From Evansella caseinilytica (GTDB lineage Bacteria > Bacillota > Bacilli > Bacillales > Salisediminibacteriaceae), in contig NZ_FNPI01000018.1 of assembly GCF_900107275.1 (NCBI RefSeq), positions 45,886-109,885 on the forward strand: 64,000 bases of DNA, given 5' to 3'. A model generated the notes under the pieces. The model was not told the DNA's origin. It saw only the letters and a program-made list of their open reading frames with translations, and made no database searches. The translations under genes and the position numbers were made by a program. Positions 17,382 through 26,168 of the stretch are shown here, piece after piece. The number at the start of each line of letters is the position of its first letter. Position 1 is the stretch's first letter.

Positions 17382-18899
17382 TTACACGTCCAGTTCTGAA
17401 ACGATTTTTTTATATACTCTGTTTTCATTTGGCGAATGTAATGGGTCCCATACTTGTGCCAAGAAAGGTTCTACCTTCGCTCTTTCCGAATAATTCCAGC
17501 TGGTGCGTTCACACACCGGGCACCAATGGCCGCCTTCTAAAATTAATCTTGGGCTGGCGTCAAAGGTATGGCCAAAGGCACAGCGAAACAATTGTTTGGT
17601 GCGCCAGTCTCCGGTTTCCATCTCTTGAGATAAACACTGGCCGCCGCGGAATTCAGCGGCGGATTTCAGATCAGATAATTCTAATGCAGCTTCCGGCTTT
17701 TGCTCGTCGTATCCATGATCGATGGAAACAACAGTCTCCCAATCGGTAAAGTGCTGAAACGCGCTGAGCTTATCCGGTATGTTGTCCCAGTTCTGTTTAC
17801 TTCCCCAATACGCATCAATATGATCTTCCACATTCTCTTCAATAAAACGAACCGTGCCATGCTCCGACCTTGCCGGCTTTATAAACATGTTCTTCATTAT
17901 GCTGCCCATCAGCTTCTGTCCGAATGGCAGCTTGCAGATAATTTTTGCAGCCGTTGCTTTTGAACCTAAATTTTCCAAATAAGCGTTATAGAAATACTCC
18001 ATACCATCACGGCGGAAATGCAAATAGTTTTCCAGCTTATCCGAATCGAGATAATACTGGCCGTGGAAATTTCTTGTCGCGTACCACTTTGGATTAATAA
18101 CATCGTCTAAATGACGAAACCCGATAGCGCCGTATAAAATTTGATACATTTCATAGGTGCTCACACGGCAGCTTTCTCCACCGCCGATATTATATATATG
18201 GCCCCAGAAGTCCTCCGGTAAATTTCCGCTGAACTCATAGTGACATAGGTTTTTCATTAATCTGCCTGAATCCCGGTCGGAAACATACTCCAATACGTTA
18301 TCCAGACAATTATGAAACATAATCGCGTCGGTAATTTTGCTCATCGCGGGTCCCATAATACCTGTCTGCCGCAGGCTTACCCAGTACTTTAATCCGGATT
18401 CTATTACCAGGCGTTCAGCAGCTATTTTAGAAACCGCGTAATAGTCAAACATACTTGGCTTTATCGGATCTCCCACACGCCCCCAATGGATCGGCGGCAT
18501 TCGATCACCTGTTTCAGCAACGGTTCCAATGTTTACAAGCTTTGTATGATTCTCTTGTCCATGCTTGAAAATCGCATTGATTATATTTCTCGCGGACCCG
18601 TAATTAATTTCCATCGCTTTTTTAGGATAATAGTCGGCGGCAGGGGAAACTAAAGCTGCGATATGTAAAACAATATCCGCATCTTTTACACATTCCGCGA
18701 CCAGTTCCTCATTCAGAATATCTCCATATTTGATGGTCACTTCATCATATTCGCTGTACGGTTGTAAAATTTTTCTGCTCTCGTCTGTATCCAAAGCCAA
18801 AATAACAATATCATACAAAGAAATGTCCTTTACCATCCGCTTTAAGCTCTCTTGCCCCATCCCGCCTGTTGCGCCTGTTATGAATACTTTGTTCTTCAC
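17382..18899 (-). CDS. NAD(P)-dependent epimerase/dehydratase (extended SDR) with C-terminal zinc-ribbon-like tail
   Basis: A 505-residue protein. Residues about 4-330 are an extended SDR: nucleotide motif GATGGMG near the start, D-for-adenine region (ALDTDES), and the catalytic YYAVSK motif (about residue 152). The last 60 residues hold a Cys/His pattern, C-x3-H then CPVC (about 455-482), typical of a treble-clef or zinc-ribbon fold, which ordinary sugar epimerases do not have. Start is GTG 18899 behind AGAGGAGG. It sits between GH3 and the GPH/GH78 pair, so it probably modifies a sugar or aglycone from the same substrate. What it acts on is unknown. The fold is certain; the tail as a metal site is inferred. 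Confidence 0.78.
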   Translation of the reverse strand: MKNKVFITGATGGMGQESLKRMVKDISLYDIVILALDTDESRKILQPYSEYDEVTIKYGDILNEELVAECVKDADIVLHIAALVSPAADYYPKKAMEINYGSARNIINAIFKHGQENHTKLVNIGTVAETGDRMPPIHWGRVGDPIKPSMFDYYAVSKIAAERLVIESGLKYWVSLRQTGIMGPAMSKITDAIMFHNCLDNVLEYVSDRDSGRLMKNLCHYEFSGNLPEDFWGHIYNIGGGESCRVSTYEMYQILYGAIGFRHLDDVINPKWYATRNFHGQYYLDSDKLENYLHFRRDGMEYFYNAYLENLGSKATAAKIICKLPFGQKLMGSIMKNMFIKPARSEHGTVRFIEENVEDHIDAYWGSKQNWDNIPDKLSAFQHFTDWETVVSIDHGYDEQKPEAALELSDLKSAAEFRGGQCLSQEMETGDWRTKQLFRCAFGHTFDASPRLILEGGHWCPVCERTSWNYSERAKVEPFLAQVWDPLHSPNENRVYKKIVSELDV

Positions 18900-18998
18900 G
18901 ATTGCGTCCTCCTCTTTTCTGTCGTCATTCGTCTCTTACTCCAGGCTTCACCAGTCGTTTTAAAAAAATTAATGGCGTATCATACCAAATGCATCGTT

Positions 18999-21455
18999 TC
19001 AAAGCCGTTTTGTATCTTTAGGTAACGGGGGGAGTCGATCCTTTTTAAAAATCGATTGAAATCCCCGGAATAAACGACCGTTAATCATCTCGATTAATCC
19101 TTTGGCAACGTGATAATCAAACCTTCCCGAGCTGGAGACAGACATGGAACGTATACTGTTATTTGGCATCATTTTCATTAAGAACATGCCGTTTTTTCTT
19201 TCCATGTCGCGCTCCGCTCCTTCCGGAAGTTGTTGCGAACGCTTAAACTGTTTTTTGCCAACCCCTACTACTGCGTGATAAAAAATTCGACCTATAAACG
19301 ATCGCCTGAGCTCATCTAACCGTGAATCCATGGTAAGGATGCCGGTGTTCTCCTCCTGTGGCAGCGCGTTGCCCAGCAGCGTTTCAAATTCCGCATTATC
19401 CAGCTCTGTTAACCTTTCGGGATTATAATAGCTCGGCAGCGTCTCCGGTTTGTACGGACATGGGATGTCTTCCTCCCCCTCAACGACAAACGTTTCCGAC
19501 AGGCGGATGTCCTGAGAAGAAGCGGCGATTAAAATGTCGTAGTGTCCGTTTTCTACTACCCATTTTTTCTCTGATACATGATAATAAGCAAGGTCGGCGC
19601 GGTCGAAATCCATTGACACTCGCGCTTGTTCCCCCGGCTTTAAATTCACTTTCGCAAAGGCGCGGAGTTCTTTTTCCGCTTTAAAAACCTCGCTGTCTCG
19701 GTGGGCTACATACAACTGCACGACTTCGGCCCCTTCGTATTCTCCGATATTTGTCACCAAGCAGCTGGCGGTCACTTTATTTCCGTGAGTTGTAACGGCG
19801 ATATTGGCATACTCAAACTCGGTATAACTTAATCCGTACCCGAAGGGGTACTTCACCCCTTTGCCAAACTGTTTATCGAAGTAACGATACCCCACATAAA
19901 TGGACTCTTTATATAGCTCATTTTTTTGTGTCACGTAGTCGTCGCCAAATGGAACATCTGCATACGTCTCCATCCATGTTTCCGCCAATTTCCCAGATGG
20001 CGAACGATCACCAAACAGCAGCTGTGTCACAGCCAATCCGCCTGCTTGTCCGGGAAGGTACATATTCAATATCGCCGCCACATCGCGCTCAAACGGCAGT
20101 TCAACCGGCGAACCGCCAAACATGACAAAAATAATCGTTTTCTTTAATTTCGCCAGCTTTTCCAATAAAGAAAGCTGATTAGCCGGAAGTCGTATATTTT
20201 CCCGATCATACCCTTCACTCTCGGTATAGTCTGTTTGCCCTCCGAAAAACAAAATCGTATCGTATTGCTCTGCATACGCTAATGCTTCCTTTTCGAACGC
20301 TTCTTCAGGCTCAATCTCCGATTCTCGATACCCACGTACAAATTGATAAGCTATCTTTCTTTCAGCAAATGCCGCTTTAGGTGTTGTTAATTTAGCAGGG
20401 TTGATGAGCGAGCTTCCCGCGCCTTGGTAGCGCATGTTTTCAAATAAATCCCCGATAATCAAGTATTCTTGTTTTCCCTTTAAGGGCAGACTGCCATTGT
20501 TCTTCATTAGCACGGCACTATCCGCAGCGATTTCTCCGGACAGCTGATGATGGGCATCCTTATCAAAGCCAATCCCTTGCTTCACACCCGACGTACGTTG
20601 GATAAGCTGTAATATATTTCGCACCGCTGCATTGAGATCCTGTTCAGATAATTCCCCATTGCCAACAGCCTCGATAATGCTTTTTCTAAAATAACGGCAA
20701 TCCCCCGGCATTTCTAAATCCATCCCTGCGACAACGCCGGCAATTCGATCGGACACAGCGCCCCAGTCACTGACAACCGCTCCTGTAAATCCCCATTCTG
20801 TTCTTAATATATCTGTCAACAGCTTCTTGTTCTCTGCGCAATAAGTGCCATTTACTTTGTTATAGGCGCACATTACCGTTGTCGGCTGCGTCCGCTTTAC
20901 AATCGTTTCAAACGCTTTCAAATAAATTTCCCGTAAGGCGCGTTCATCAACAATGGAATCCCCCATAAAACGGTAATTTTCATTATTGTTCACTGCGAAG
21001 TGCTTTACAGACACGCCGATGCCTTCCCCTTGAACACCTTCTACAAAGGCAGCGCCAAACTCACCGGATAAGTAAGGGTCTTCGGAAAAATATTCAAAGT
21101 TTCTGCCGCATCTCGGATTTCTTTTTATATTTACCGCCGGGCCAAGCAGCATATTTACCCCGAAATGGTGGCATTCCTGCGCAATCGCCTGCCCCATTTT
21201 ACGTACATTTGCTACGTTCCAGCTGGAAGCTGCAGTTGCGCCTGTAGGAAATGACGTCGTTTCTTCGCTCGAATTCAAGCCTAAATGATCCGCTTTTTCT
21301 CCTTGTTTTCTTAGCCCGCAAGGCCCATCGGTCATATACATGGCTGGAATAGACAGTCGCGGAATTTTATTTGTTTTCCAAAATTCCGTTCCCGCTAACA
21401 GCGCCGCTTTTTCTTCTATTGTCATCATTTCGATTAACTCGTTTATCGTTTTCAT
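18999..21455 (-). CDS. GH3-family beta-glycosidase
   Basis: About 818 residues. GH3 N-terminal barrel (about 1-290) with D230 in VVSDWGA as the predicted nucleophile, the KHFAVNNNE substrate-binding segment, GH3 C-terminal sandwich (about 320-550) and a fibronectin-III-like domain (about 590-665). A further helical tail of about 130 basic residues follows, outside the standard architecture. Start ATG 21455 is behind AAGGAG; the longer frame to 21506 has no site. Cytoplasmic. First gene of the minus-strand cluster and divergent from an AraC regulator. Probably removes beta-glucose (or xylose/arabinose) from the glycoside also trimmed by GH78. Confidence 0.9.
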   Translation of the reverse strand: MKTINELIEMMTIEEKAALLAGTEFWKTNKIPRLSIPAMYMTDGPCGLRKQGEKADHLGLNSSEETTSFPTGATAASSWNVANVRKMGQAIAQECHHFGVNMLLGPAVNIKRNPRCGRNFEYFSEDPYLSGEFGAAFVEGVQGEGIGVSVKHFAVNNNENYRFMGDSIVDERALREIYLKAFETIVKRTQPTTVMCAYNKVNGTYCAENKKLLTDILRTEWGFTGAVVSDWGAVSDRIAGVVAGMDLEMPGDCRYFRKSIIEAVGNGELSEQDLNAAVRNILQLIQRTSGVKQGIGFDKDAHHQLSGEIAADSAVLMKNNGSLPLKGKQEYLIIGDLFENMRYQGAGSSLINPAKLTTPKAAFAERKIAYQFVRGYRESEIEPEEAFEKEALAYAEQYDTILFFGGQTDYTESEGYDRENIRLPANQLSLLEKLAKLKKTIIFVMFGGSPVELPFERDVAAILNMYLPGQAGGLAVTQLLFGDRSPSGKLAETWMETYADVPFGDDYVTQKNELYKESIYVGYRYFDKQFGKGVKYPFGYGLSYTEFEYANIAVTTHGNKVTASCLVTNIGEYEGAEVVQLYVAHRDSEVFKAEKELRAFAKVNLKPGEQARVSMDFDRADLAYYHVSEKKWVVENGHYDILIAASSQDIRLSETFVVEGEEDIPCPYKPETLPSYYNPERLTELDNAEFETLLGNALPQEENTGILTMDSRLDELRRSFIGRIFYHAVVGVGKKQFKRSQQLPEGAERDMERKNGMFLMKMMPNNSIRSMSVSSSGRFDYHVAKGLIEMINGRLFRGFQSIFKKDRLPPLPKDTKRL

Positions 21456-21625
21456 CCCGGCCTGCTCCTTTCCATCTATACTTATTCTAGAGGACGGATT
21501 GCGCAATGAATTTCATCATTGTTCGATTTATTTCATCTTTGTATGTACTTTTGCTTGTCGGATTTTGTAACGTATGCTATGTTAAGAAAAATAATTGTGA
21601 CATTTCATTTAAAGAGGGTTATCCT

Positions 21626-22804
21626 ATGGAAAAGATCAAAACGATGCTTAAACTCCTTTACCAATCCACACTGATACCCGCGTATATTTATCACAATGAA
21701 ACATTGGTAGAAATGTTTCCTGATTATGCTGGTAATACACCGCCGTTCACAGGGTATTTAAACAGCTTACTGGCTGCGGACAAGAAGGTTGGTTATTTGT
21801 CCACTTCCTTTTACGGCTACTACGGCGCGATGAAGGTCAACCAGCTGGCTGATACGGTGATCATTGCAGGACCAGTCAGCCAAATTCCGTATTCGAAAGA
21901 TACTTTTCGGATTATGAAAAAGGAATGTTTGGTACCAAAGGAAAGGGAGCAGTCGTTTGATGCTTTTTTCAACGCCATTCCGCCGATGCAGTTGCAGCAG
22001 TTCATTCATCATTTAATTACTATCCATTATTTTATCAATAAGGAAGAAATCAAATTTACGGAGTTATTTCAATTAACGACGCAGACGCCGGAAATTAATG
22101 AAAAACAAGCGGTAAATGTTTATGAGAAGAAGGAAAATAATTACTTTAATAATTCCTATGAGGTTGAGACGCAGATGCTGAAAAATGTCGAGCTGGGGAA
22201 TGAGGCGGGGTTACTTCGTTTCATTAACGAGCCCTTTATTACCCACGAAGGTGTGTTGGCCAACAACAGTATTCGCCAGGCAAAAAATACGTACATTGTT
22301 ACGATCACCTTGATCACAAGGGCGGCGATACGCGGCGGATTGGAGACGGAGGTCGCCTTCCAGCTGTCGGATCTCTACATTCAGCAAATCGAAAAGCTGT
22401 CGACGCTGGAAGCGATCCAGACCCTTTGCCAGGAGGCGCTATTTAATTTTACAAAGAGAGTGGCGGAAGTAAGGTACAGTGTTTCCAAAGATGAGGACAT
22501 TTATCGAATGACTCAATATGTCTATAAGAACACCAACAAATCGATTACGGTTAACGACATTGCCGCGCATTTTGGATACAGCAGAACCTATCTCTCGCAC
22601 AAGTTTAAAAAAGAGTCGGGAATGAATCTGAGCCACTTTATTACGATGTGTAAACTGGAAGAAGCGAAGATCTTATTAAAGCGTACGAATAAACCCATTA
22701 GCGAAATTAGTAACTTCCTGTGTTTTTCAAGTCAAAGTCATTTTCAAACTGCCTTTAAAAAACATTGCGGCTGCACCCCGGCGTCATTTAGAAAGAAAAA
22801 GTAA
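21626..22804 (+). CDS. AraC-family regulator with large N-terminal sensor (pair member of 56045-57208)
   Basis: About 392 residues. The C-terminal 100 residues form the AraC DNA-binding domain (SITVNDIAAHFGYSRTYLS, and HFQTAFKKHCGCTPASFRKK at the end). The first 280 residues are a non-cupin sensor that includes a conserved ITRAAIRGGLETEVAF helix also found in the AraC protein at 56045. Start ATG 21626 has AAAGAGGG 8 bases upstream; a longer frame to 21506 begins in the promoter region. A possible promoter, TTGCTT with TATGCT 16 bases on, lies at about 21552-21580. Divergent from GH3, so expected to control that cluster. Inducer unknown. Confidence 0.82.
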   Translation: MEKIKTMLKLLYQSTLIPAYIYHNETLVEMFPDYAGNTPPFTGYLNSLLAADKKVGYLSTSFYGYYGAMKVNQLADTVIIAGPVSQIPYSKDTFRIMKKECLVPKEREQSFDAFFNAIPPMQLQQFIHHLITIHYFINKEEIKFTELFQLTTQTPEINEKQAVNVYEKKENNYFNNSYEVETQMLKNVELGNEAGLLRFINEPFITHEGVLANNSIRQAKNTYIVTITLITRAAIRGGLETEVAFQLSDLYIQQIEKLSTLEAIQTLCQEALFNFTKRVAEVRYSVSKDEDIYRMTQYVYKNTNKSITVNDIAAHFGYSRTYLSHKFKKESGMNLSHFITMCKLEEAKILLKRTNKPISEISNFLCFSSQSHFQTAFKKHCGCTPASFRKKK

Positions 22805-22837
22805 TGCTGCTGGGAGGAGTGATGGTGATCAGTGGTG

Positions 22838-22996
22838 ATGGAAGATCGTTTTCGGGTTGCTATGATCCATCGCCGGATAAACAGTGATGACGGAGTAGAC
22901 GGGGGTGAGTCATCATGTGTTGAACAAGTAAAACGAAAAGCAGGAAAGGACAGCTTAGTTATATTTGCTAAAAGTTTTAATGGAAATAAAATATGA
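22838..22996 (+). pseudogene. Decayed XRE-family regulator, paralogue of 12709-12939
   Basis: Fifty-two codons. The first 16 residues (MEDRFRVAMIHRRINS) match the start of the XRE gene at 12709 (MLKNHLRVVMAHQRIN), and the DNA similarity continues through GACGGA and GTTGAACAAG after a deletion that removes the helix-turn-helix. The upstream GGGAGGAGTGATG also parallels the intact gene. So a second copy of this regulator once stood beside the AraC gene. Confidence 0.6.
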
Positions 22997-23102
22997 GGTT
23001 AAAATAACGGATCCTCAAAGCTCAAATTATTCTATATATTTACCCAATTTCGCACCTTAATAATTAGGACAAAGCCATAATTCTAATCGATTACGCATTG
23101 TT

Positions 23103-24089
23103 TTATCCAATGAATTCCTTGTGATTGATATCTATATAAGGTATATCGTTCTCTATTTTAGCTTTCATTACAGCTAATATCTCTTTTACATTTGCATTAT
23201 TTTTTTGTTCAGGAGTAAGAAATTTTTCAAAGTAGAGGTATGAGAATATCTGTCGGTAATTTAAGAAAAATGGCAACTTGGATAACCAATATTTGTCGAG
23301 AATATTTTCTGTGTTATATCCGTTTATAAATGAGTGATAAAAATGTCGCGTAAAATCTTTTCTTTTCCCGTGATTGCTGTTTGGAATTGTCTGTATAGCA
23401 TGGTATAAGACAATTGCTATATCATATATGAACCAGTTATATTCACAATCGCCGAAGTCAAACAAAATGAGTTCATTATTATGTAAGTAAAAATTCTTGT
23501 GATGTAAGTCATTGTGAATCATTCCATAGGAACTACTGTCTTTAGGAAGATGATTGACTTCATTTACATACTGATTCCATTTCGTAAGAACCAATTCACC
23601 TACTCTTTCTGGAAATTCAGCAAACAGTACTCCTTCATTCCATTCACGTTGTTTAATTGAGTTGTCACTAGGAGAGTAGTTTTTAGACAGTGAATGGATT
23701 TTCCCCAATACTTTTCCCCACAGACAAAAAACATTTGAGTTCCAATCATCGCTGTTTGTTTCATCAATGAAGGAGCCTTTGGCTTTTTCAAAAGCCATAA
23801 CATAATACTTCCCGCCGTCATCTAATTGTATCATTTCTATATGGTTACTATGTTTAGATGGAAGTGGTGCAGTTACATTAATTCCTGATTTTAACAAGTA
23901 TTTAATCCAATCTAACTCAGCCAGAATAGAATGATAGTTATACTCTGAACTTGGATAGAATTTAAGAACAAATGGTTCGCCATCGGATTTACATTCAAAT
24001 ACGTTATTGGAGAATCCCCCTAATAATTCGAGGTCAGATGCTTGAACATTGAATTTTTCAGCCCCTTTTGCTAAAAAACCTTGTTCCAT
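23103..24089 (-). CDS. Aminoglycoside phosphotransferase (APH)-fold kinase
   Basis: A 328-residue small-molecule kinase. Catalytic loop HNDLHHKNF (about residue 202) and metal motif DFGD (about 221) are the APH/homoserine-kinase-type signatures, and FVLKFY holds the ATP-binding lysine. Start ATG 24089 has GGAGGTGG upstream; the longer frame to 24155 does not. Relatives phosphorylate choline, sugars, homoserine or antibiotics; nothing here points to resistance in particular. Transcribed alone; low-GC codon use compared with the sugar cluster beside it. Substrate unknown. Confidence 0.78.
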   Translation of the reverse strand: MEQGFLAKGAEKFNVQASDLELLGGFSNNVFECKSDGEPFVLKFYPSSEYNYHSILAELDWIKYLLKSGINVTAPLPSKHSNHIEMIQLDDGGKYYVMAFEKAKGSFIDETNSDDWNSNVFCLWGKVLGKIHSLSKNYSPSDNSIKQREWNEGVLFAEFPERVGELVLTKWNQYVNEVNHLPKDSSSYGMIHNDLHHKNFYLHNNELILFDFGDCEYNWFIYDIAIVLYHAIQTIPNSNHGKRKDFTRHFYHSFINGYNTENILDKYWLSKLPFFLNYRQIFSYLYFEKFLTPEQKNNANVKEILAVMKAKIENDIPYIDINHKEFIG

Positions 24090-24258
24090 TACAAGACCAC
24101 CTCCGTTTTTTCTCTGCTTATTGTTTACGAGATTCTCCATTATTGGTTTCATCAATTGTATTTATGGTTAATAAGTGCTACAACTTCTTGAGTGCGAGAA
24201 CTGTCTCTTTACATTTGAGCAAAGATGAATCTGTTTTTGAAAGGCTCCTTTCTAAAAG

Positions 24259-24300
24259 ATTGTTGCTCTTCGTCGTTGATACCAGCACCCAGTTGATTCT
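24259..24300 (+). repeat. Short dispersed repeat (copy shared with 6278-6320)
   Basis: AGATTGTTGCTCTTCG followed by CCAGCACCCAGTT, resembling 6278-6320. Intergenic, between the kinase gene and the frameshifted remnant. Confidence 0.4.
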
Positions 24301-24922
24301 CAACTTGACGGTTCTTCCGGCGGTCTTAATAATGGAAAAACAGATTCCGGTAATTCTATTATTTCTTTATCCCTCACCGCTAGCCGCAAGTATTCCAGCG
24401 CTTTCTCATCAAGGGACTTTATGTCAGCGATAAGTTTCGCAAGCTTTTTACGGTTTTCAATATTTCTAAACTCTTTCCACACATCTTTTTGTCCAAATTC
24501 TCCGAGGACACCTCGCATCTTCCAGCATAAATCTTGTATATCCTTAAAGCACTTTCCCGCTTTTTCTCTGTTTTCCTCATTTTTTGCTTCATCGGCATGA
24601 AGCAAAAATCCCCTCCATAACAACGTGCGTCGGCATAATTCCCAACCAAGCAGTGATGCAGCTCGTGCCCTACCTTAGGGGTTTCATCATCAATCGTATC
24701 AAGTTCAGAATTTAGAACATACGCCTTCCATTCATCGTAAGCAGCGAGTCCCAATGTAACCTTCACTCTCGTTTTTTTATGGACAATCCAAGCGCTAAAA
24801 TGCTGTCTAAGCTTGTTCTGCGGCCGACCTTTTTCCTGTGATGATAACCTTCCATAAGCCATCATAGGCACCTGCCATTCATATGGAAATGTGCCTTGAA
24901 GTTCATAGAAGACATCTGCCAA
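24300..24922 (-). pseudogene. Frameshifted remnant of an unrecognised protein
   Basis: Two minus-strand frames form one protein-like product: 24922-24570 reads from LADVFYELQ through PKVGHELHHCLVGNY, and 24623-24300 continues with ADEAKNEENREKAG to the stop. The shift falls near 24590-24620, at runs of G and T in the stretch GGAGGGGATTTTTG, and the reading is also closed upstream by a stop without a start codon or ribosome site. So it is 5'-truncated and frameshifted (or carries a sequencing error at the homopolymers). The HELHHC segment could be a metal site. I do not recognise the family. Confidence 0.5.
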
Positions 24923-25001
24923 AAAATGTGGTGATCAGGACATGAAACGGGTTTGCTCAACGTGATTGAACAGGGAGTACAGTATGTTATCTCTCATTTT
25001 A

Positions 25002-26015
25002 TTAACTATTATTACCAAAAGTGTCGCGGTATGATTTTGGTGTCATTTTATATGTTGATCCGAATTTTTGGTAGAAAGAATTCAGGTTGCTGATGCGGAC
25101 TTTTTCTGCTATTTCTTGAATCGACAAAGAGGTGTTAACCAAATAGTTGCAAGCTAATTTTAATTTAAGTGATAGTTGCAGCTCCTTGAAGGTTTTCCCC
25201 GTTTTTTCCTTAATAAGATGCGAAAGGTATTTTGGATGGTAGCCAAATTGTTTGGCCAATGATGATAATGTACAGTGTAAATATTCTTTTTCAAGATAAC
25301 GCAAAATATCAACAATATTACCGGAAGAATCATTGGATAACTGAATTTTTTGATGAGCGGAATCATCCTGATAAATACGCAGCAGTTCAGTGAAAATGAT
25401 CACGAGATAAGAATTAATAATTTCACGTGAATACATTCGAAGATCGTAGTATTCACAAAGCAAATCTGCGAATAAATGCTTAATCTTTTTCTTTCCTTTT
25501 GTACGAAAAATTAAGAAGTTATCATGATTTTTACCGTTGGATATCGCAGAAAGGATGAAGCTGGAGACAATGCTTTGCTGAGCCAAACGATTTAGGAACT
25601 GGCTTGACAAAAAATCATTGCTCATGCTTATATTCATCACGATATCATTTTCCCCGATTTTCTTTTTCGTGCGAATGACATCCGTGTCAAAAATACAAAC
25701 ATCGCCTTCCCTTAATGTAATCGTTTTTTCATCTACAATATAAGTACATTTACCTGAATAAATGTAATTCATGTTTACATTCGTATGGACATAAGGGGGG
25801 ACACTGGTAAAACGGGAATCTTTACTAATGACAATCCCGGACTCATTTACACTCGAGGGCTTAAAGCGGTAAACTAAATGACCTCTTACCTTCACTTTCT
25901 TCATTGATTGATACCGCGGGCTCAAGGCGTTAGGATACTCCTGATAAAAATTTTCGCTGTCTGTGTATTTGCGTAAAAGTTGATCTAACTGTTTATCGTT
26001 CACATCTCTCAACAA
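25002..26015 (-). CDS. AraC-family regulator of the beta-glucoside PTS operon
   Basis: About 337 residues: cupin-type sensor (about 70-150, with THTNVNMNYIYSG-like strand pattern and REGDVCIFDTD) and C-terminal AraC DNA-binding domain (about 235-335, TLSSLAKQFGYHPKYLSHLI). The frame opens with TTG codons at 26015 and 26012 and a GTG at 26003. AAGTAAGG is close to the TTGs, so the exact start is uncertain. It is divergent from the PTS gene at 26169, so it probably activates that operon. This is notable because such operons are more often run by a LicT/BglG antiterminator, absent here. Confidence 0.82.
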   Translation of the reverse strand: MLRDVNDKQLDQLLRKYTDSENFYQEYPNALSPRYQSMKKVKVRGHLVYRFKPSSVNESGIVISKDSRFTSVPPYVHTNVNMNYIYSGKCTYIVDEKTITLREGDVCIFDTDVIRTKKKIGENDIVMNISMSNDFLSSQFLNRLAQQSIVSSFILSAISNGKNHDNFLIFRTKGKKKIKHLFADLLCEYYDLRMYSREIINSYLVIIFTELLRIYQDDSAHQKIQLSNDSSGNIVDILRYLEKEYLHCTLSSLAKQFGYHPKYLSHLIKEKTGKTFKELQLSLKLKLACNYLVNTSLSIQEIAEKVRISNLNSFYQKFGSTYKMTPKSYRDTFGNNS

Positions 26016-26100
26016 CCTTACTTTTTGATAGTTATTACTTTCTCTTTTGTCATTGTTGCCGCTTTCATTTGCGCTTACAATTTAACTGTAACATAAATAA

Positions 26101-26137
26101 TACCTATTGAGAAATTTAGAAGTGAATATAATAGGTA
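26101..26137. promoter_or_regulatory. Operator/promoter of the PTS operon
   Basis: Perfect inverted repeat TACCTATT (26101-26108) and AATAGGTA (26130-26137). A TATAAT at 26127-26132 overlaps the second arm, with only a weak -35 (TATTGA, 16 bases upstream). A good -10 with a poor -35 next to a dyad is typical of an activator-dependent promoter, here presumably for the divergent AraC protein. Confidence 0.45.
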
Positions 26138-26168
26138 ATTTTTCACAAAGGAGAGAGGGGGATGAAAG

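Noticed and set aside
23103..24089. APH-fold kinase as an antibiotic-resistance gene
   Set aside because: Has only the general kinase motifs; no feature specific to a known aminoglycoside or macrolide enzyme.
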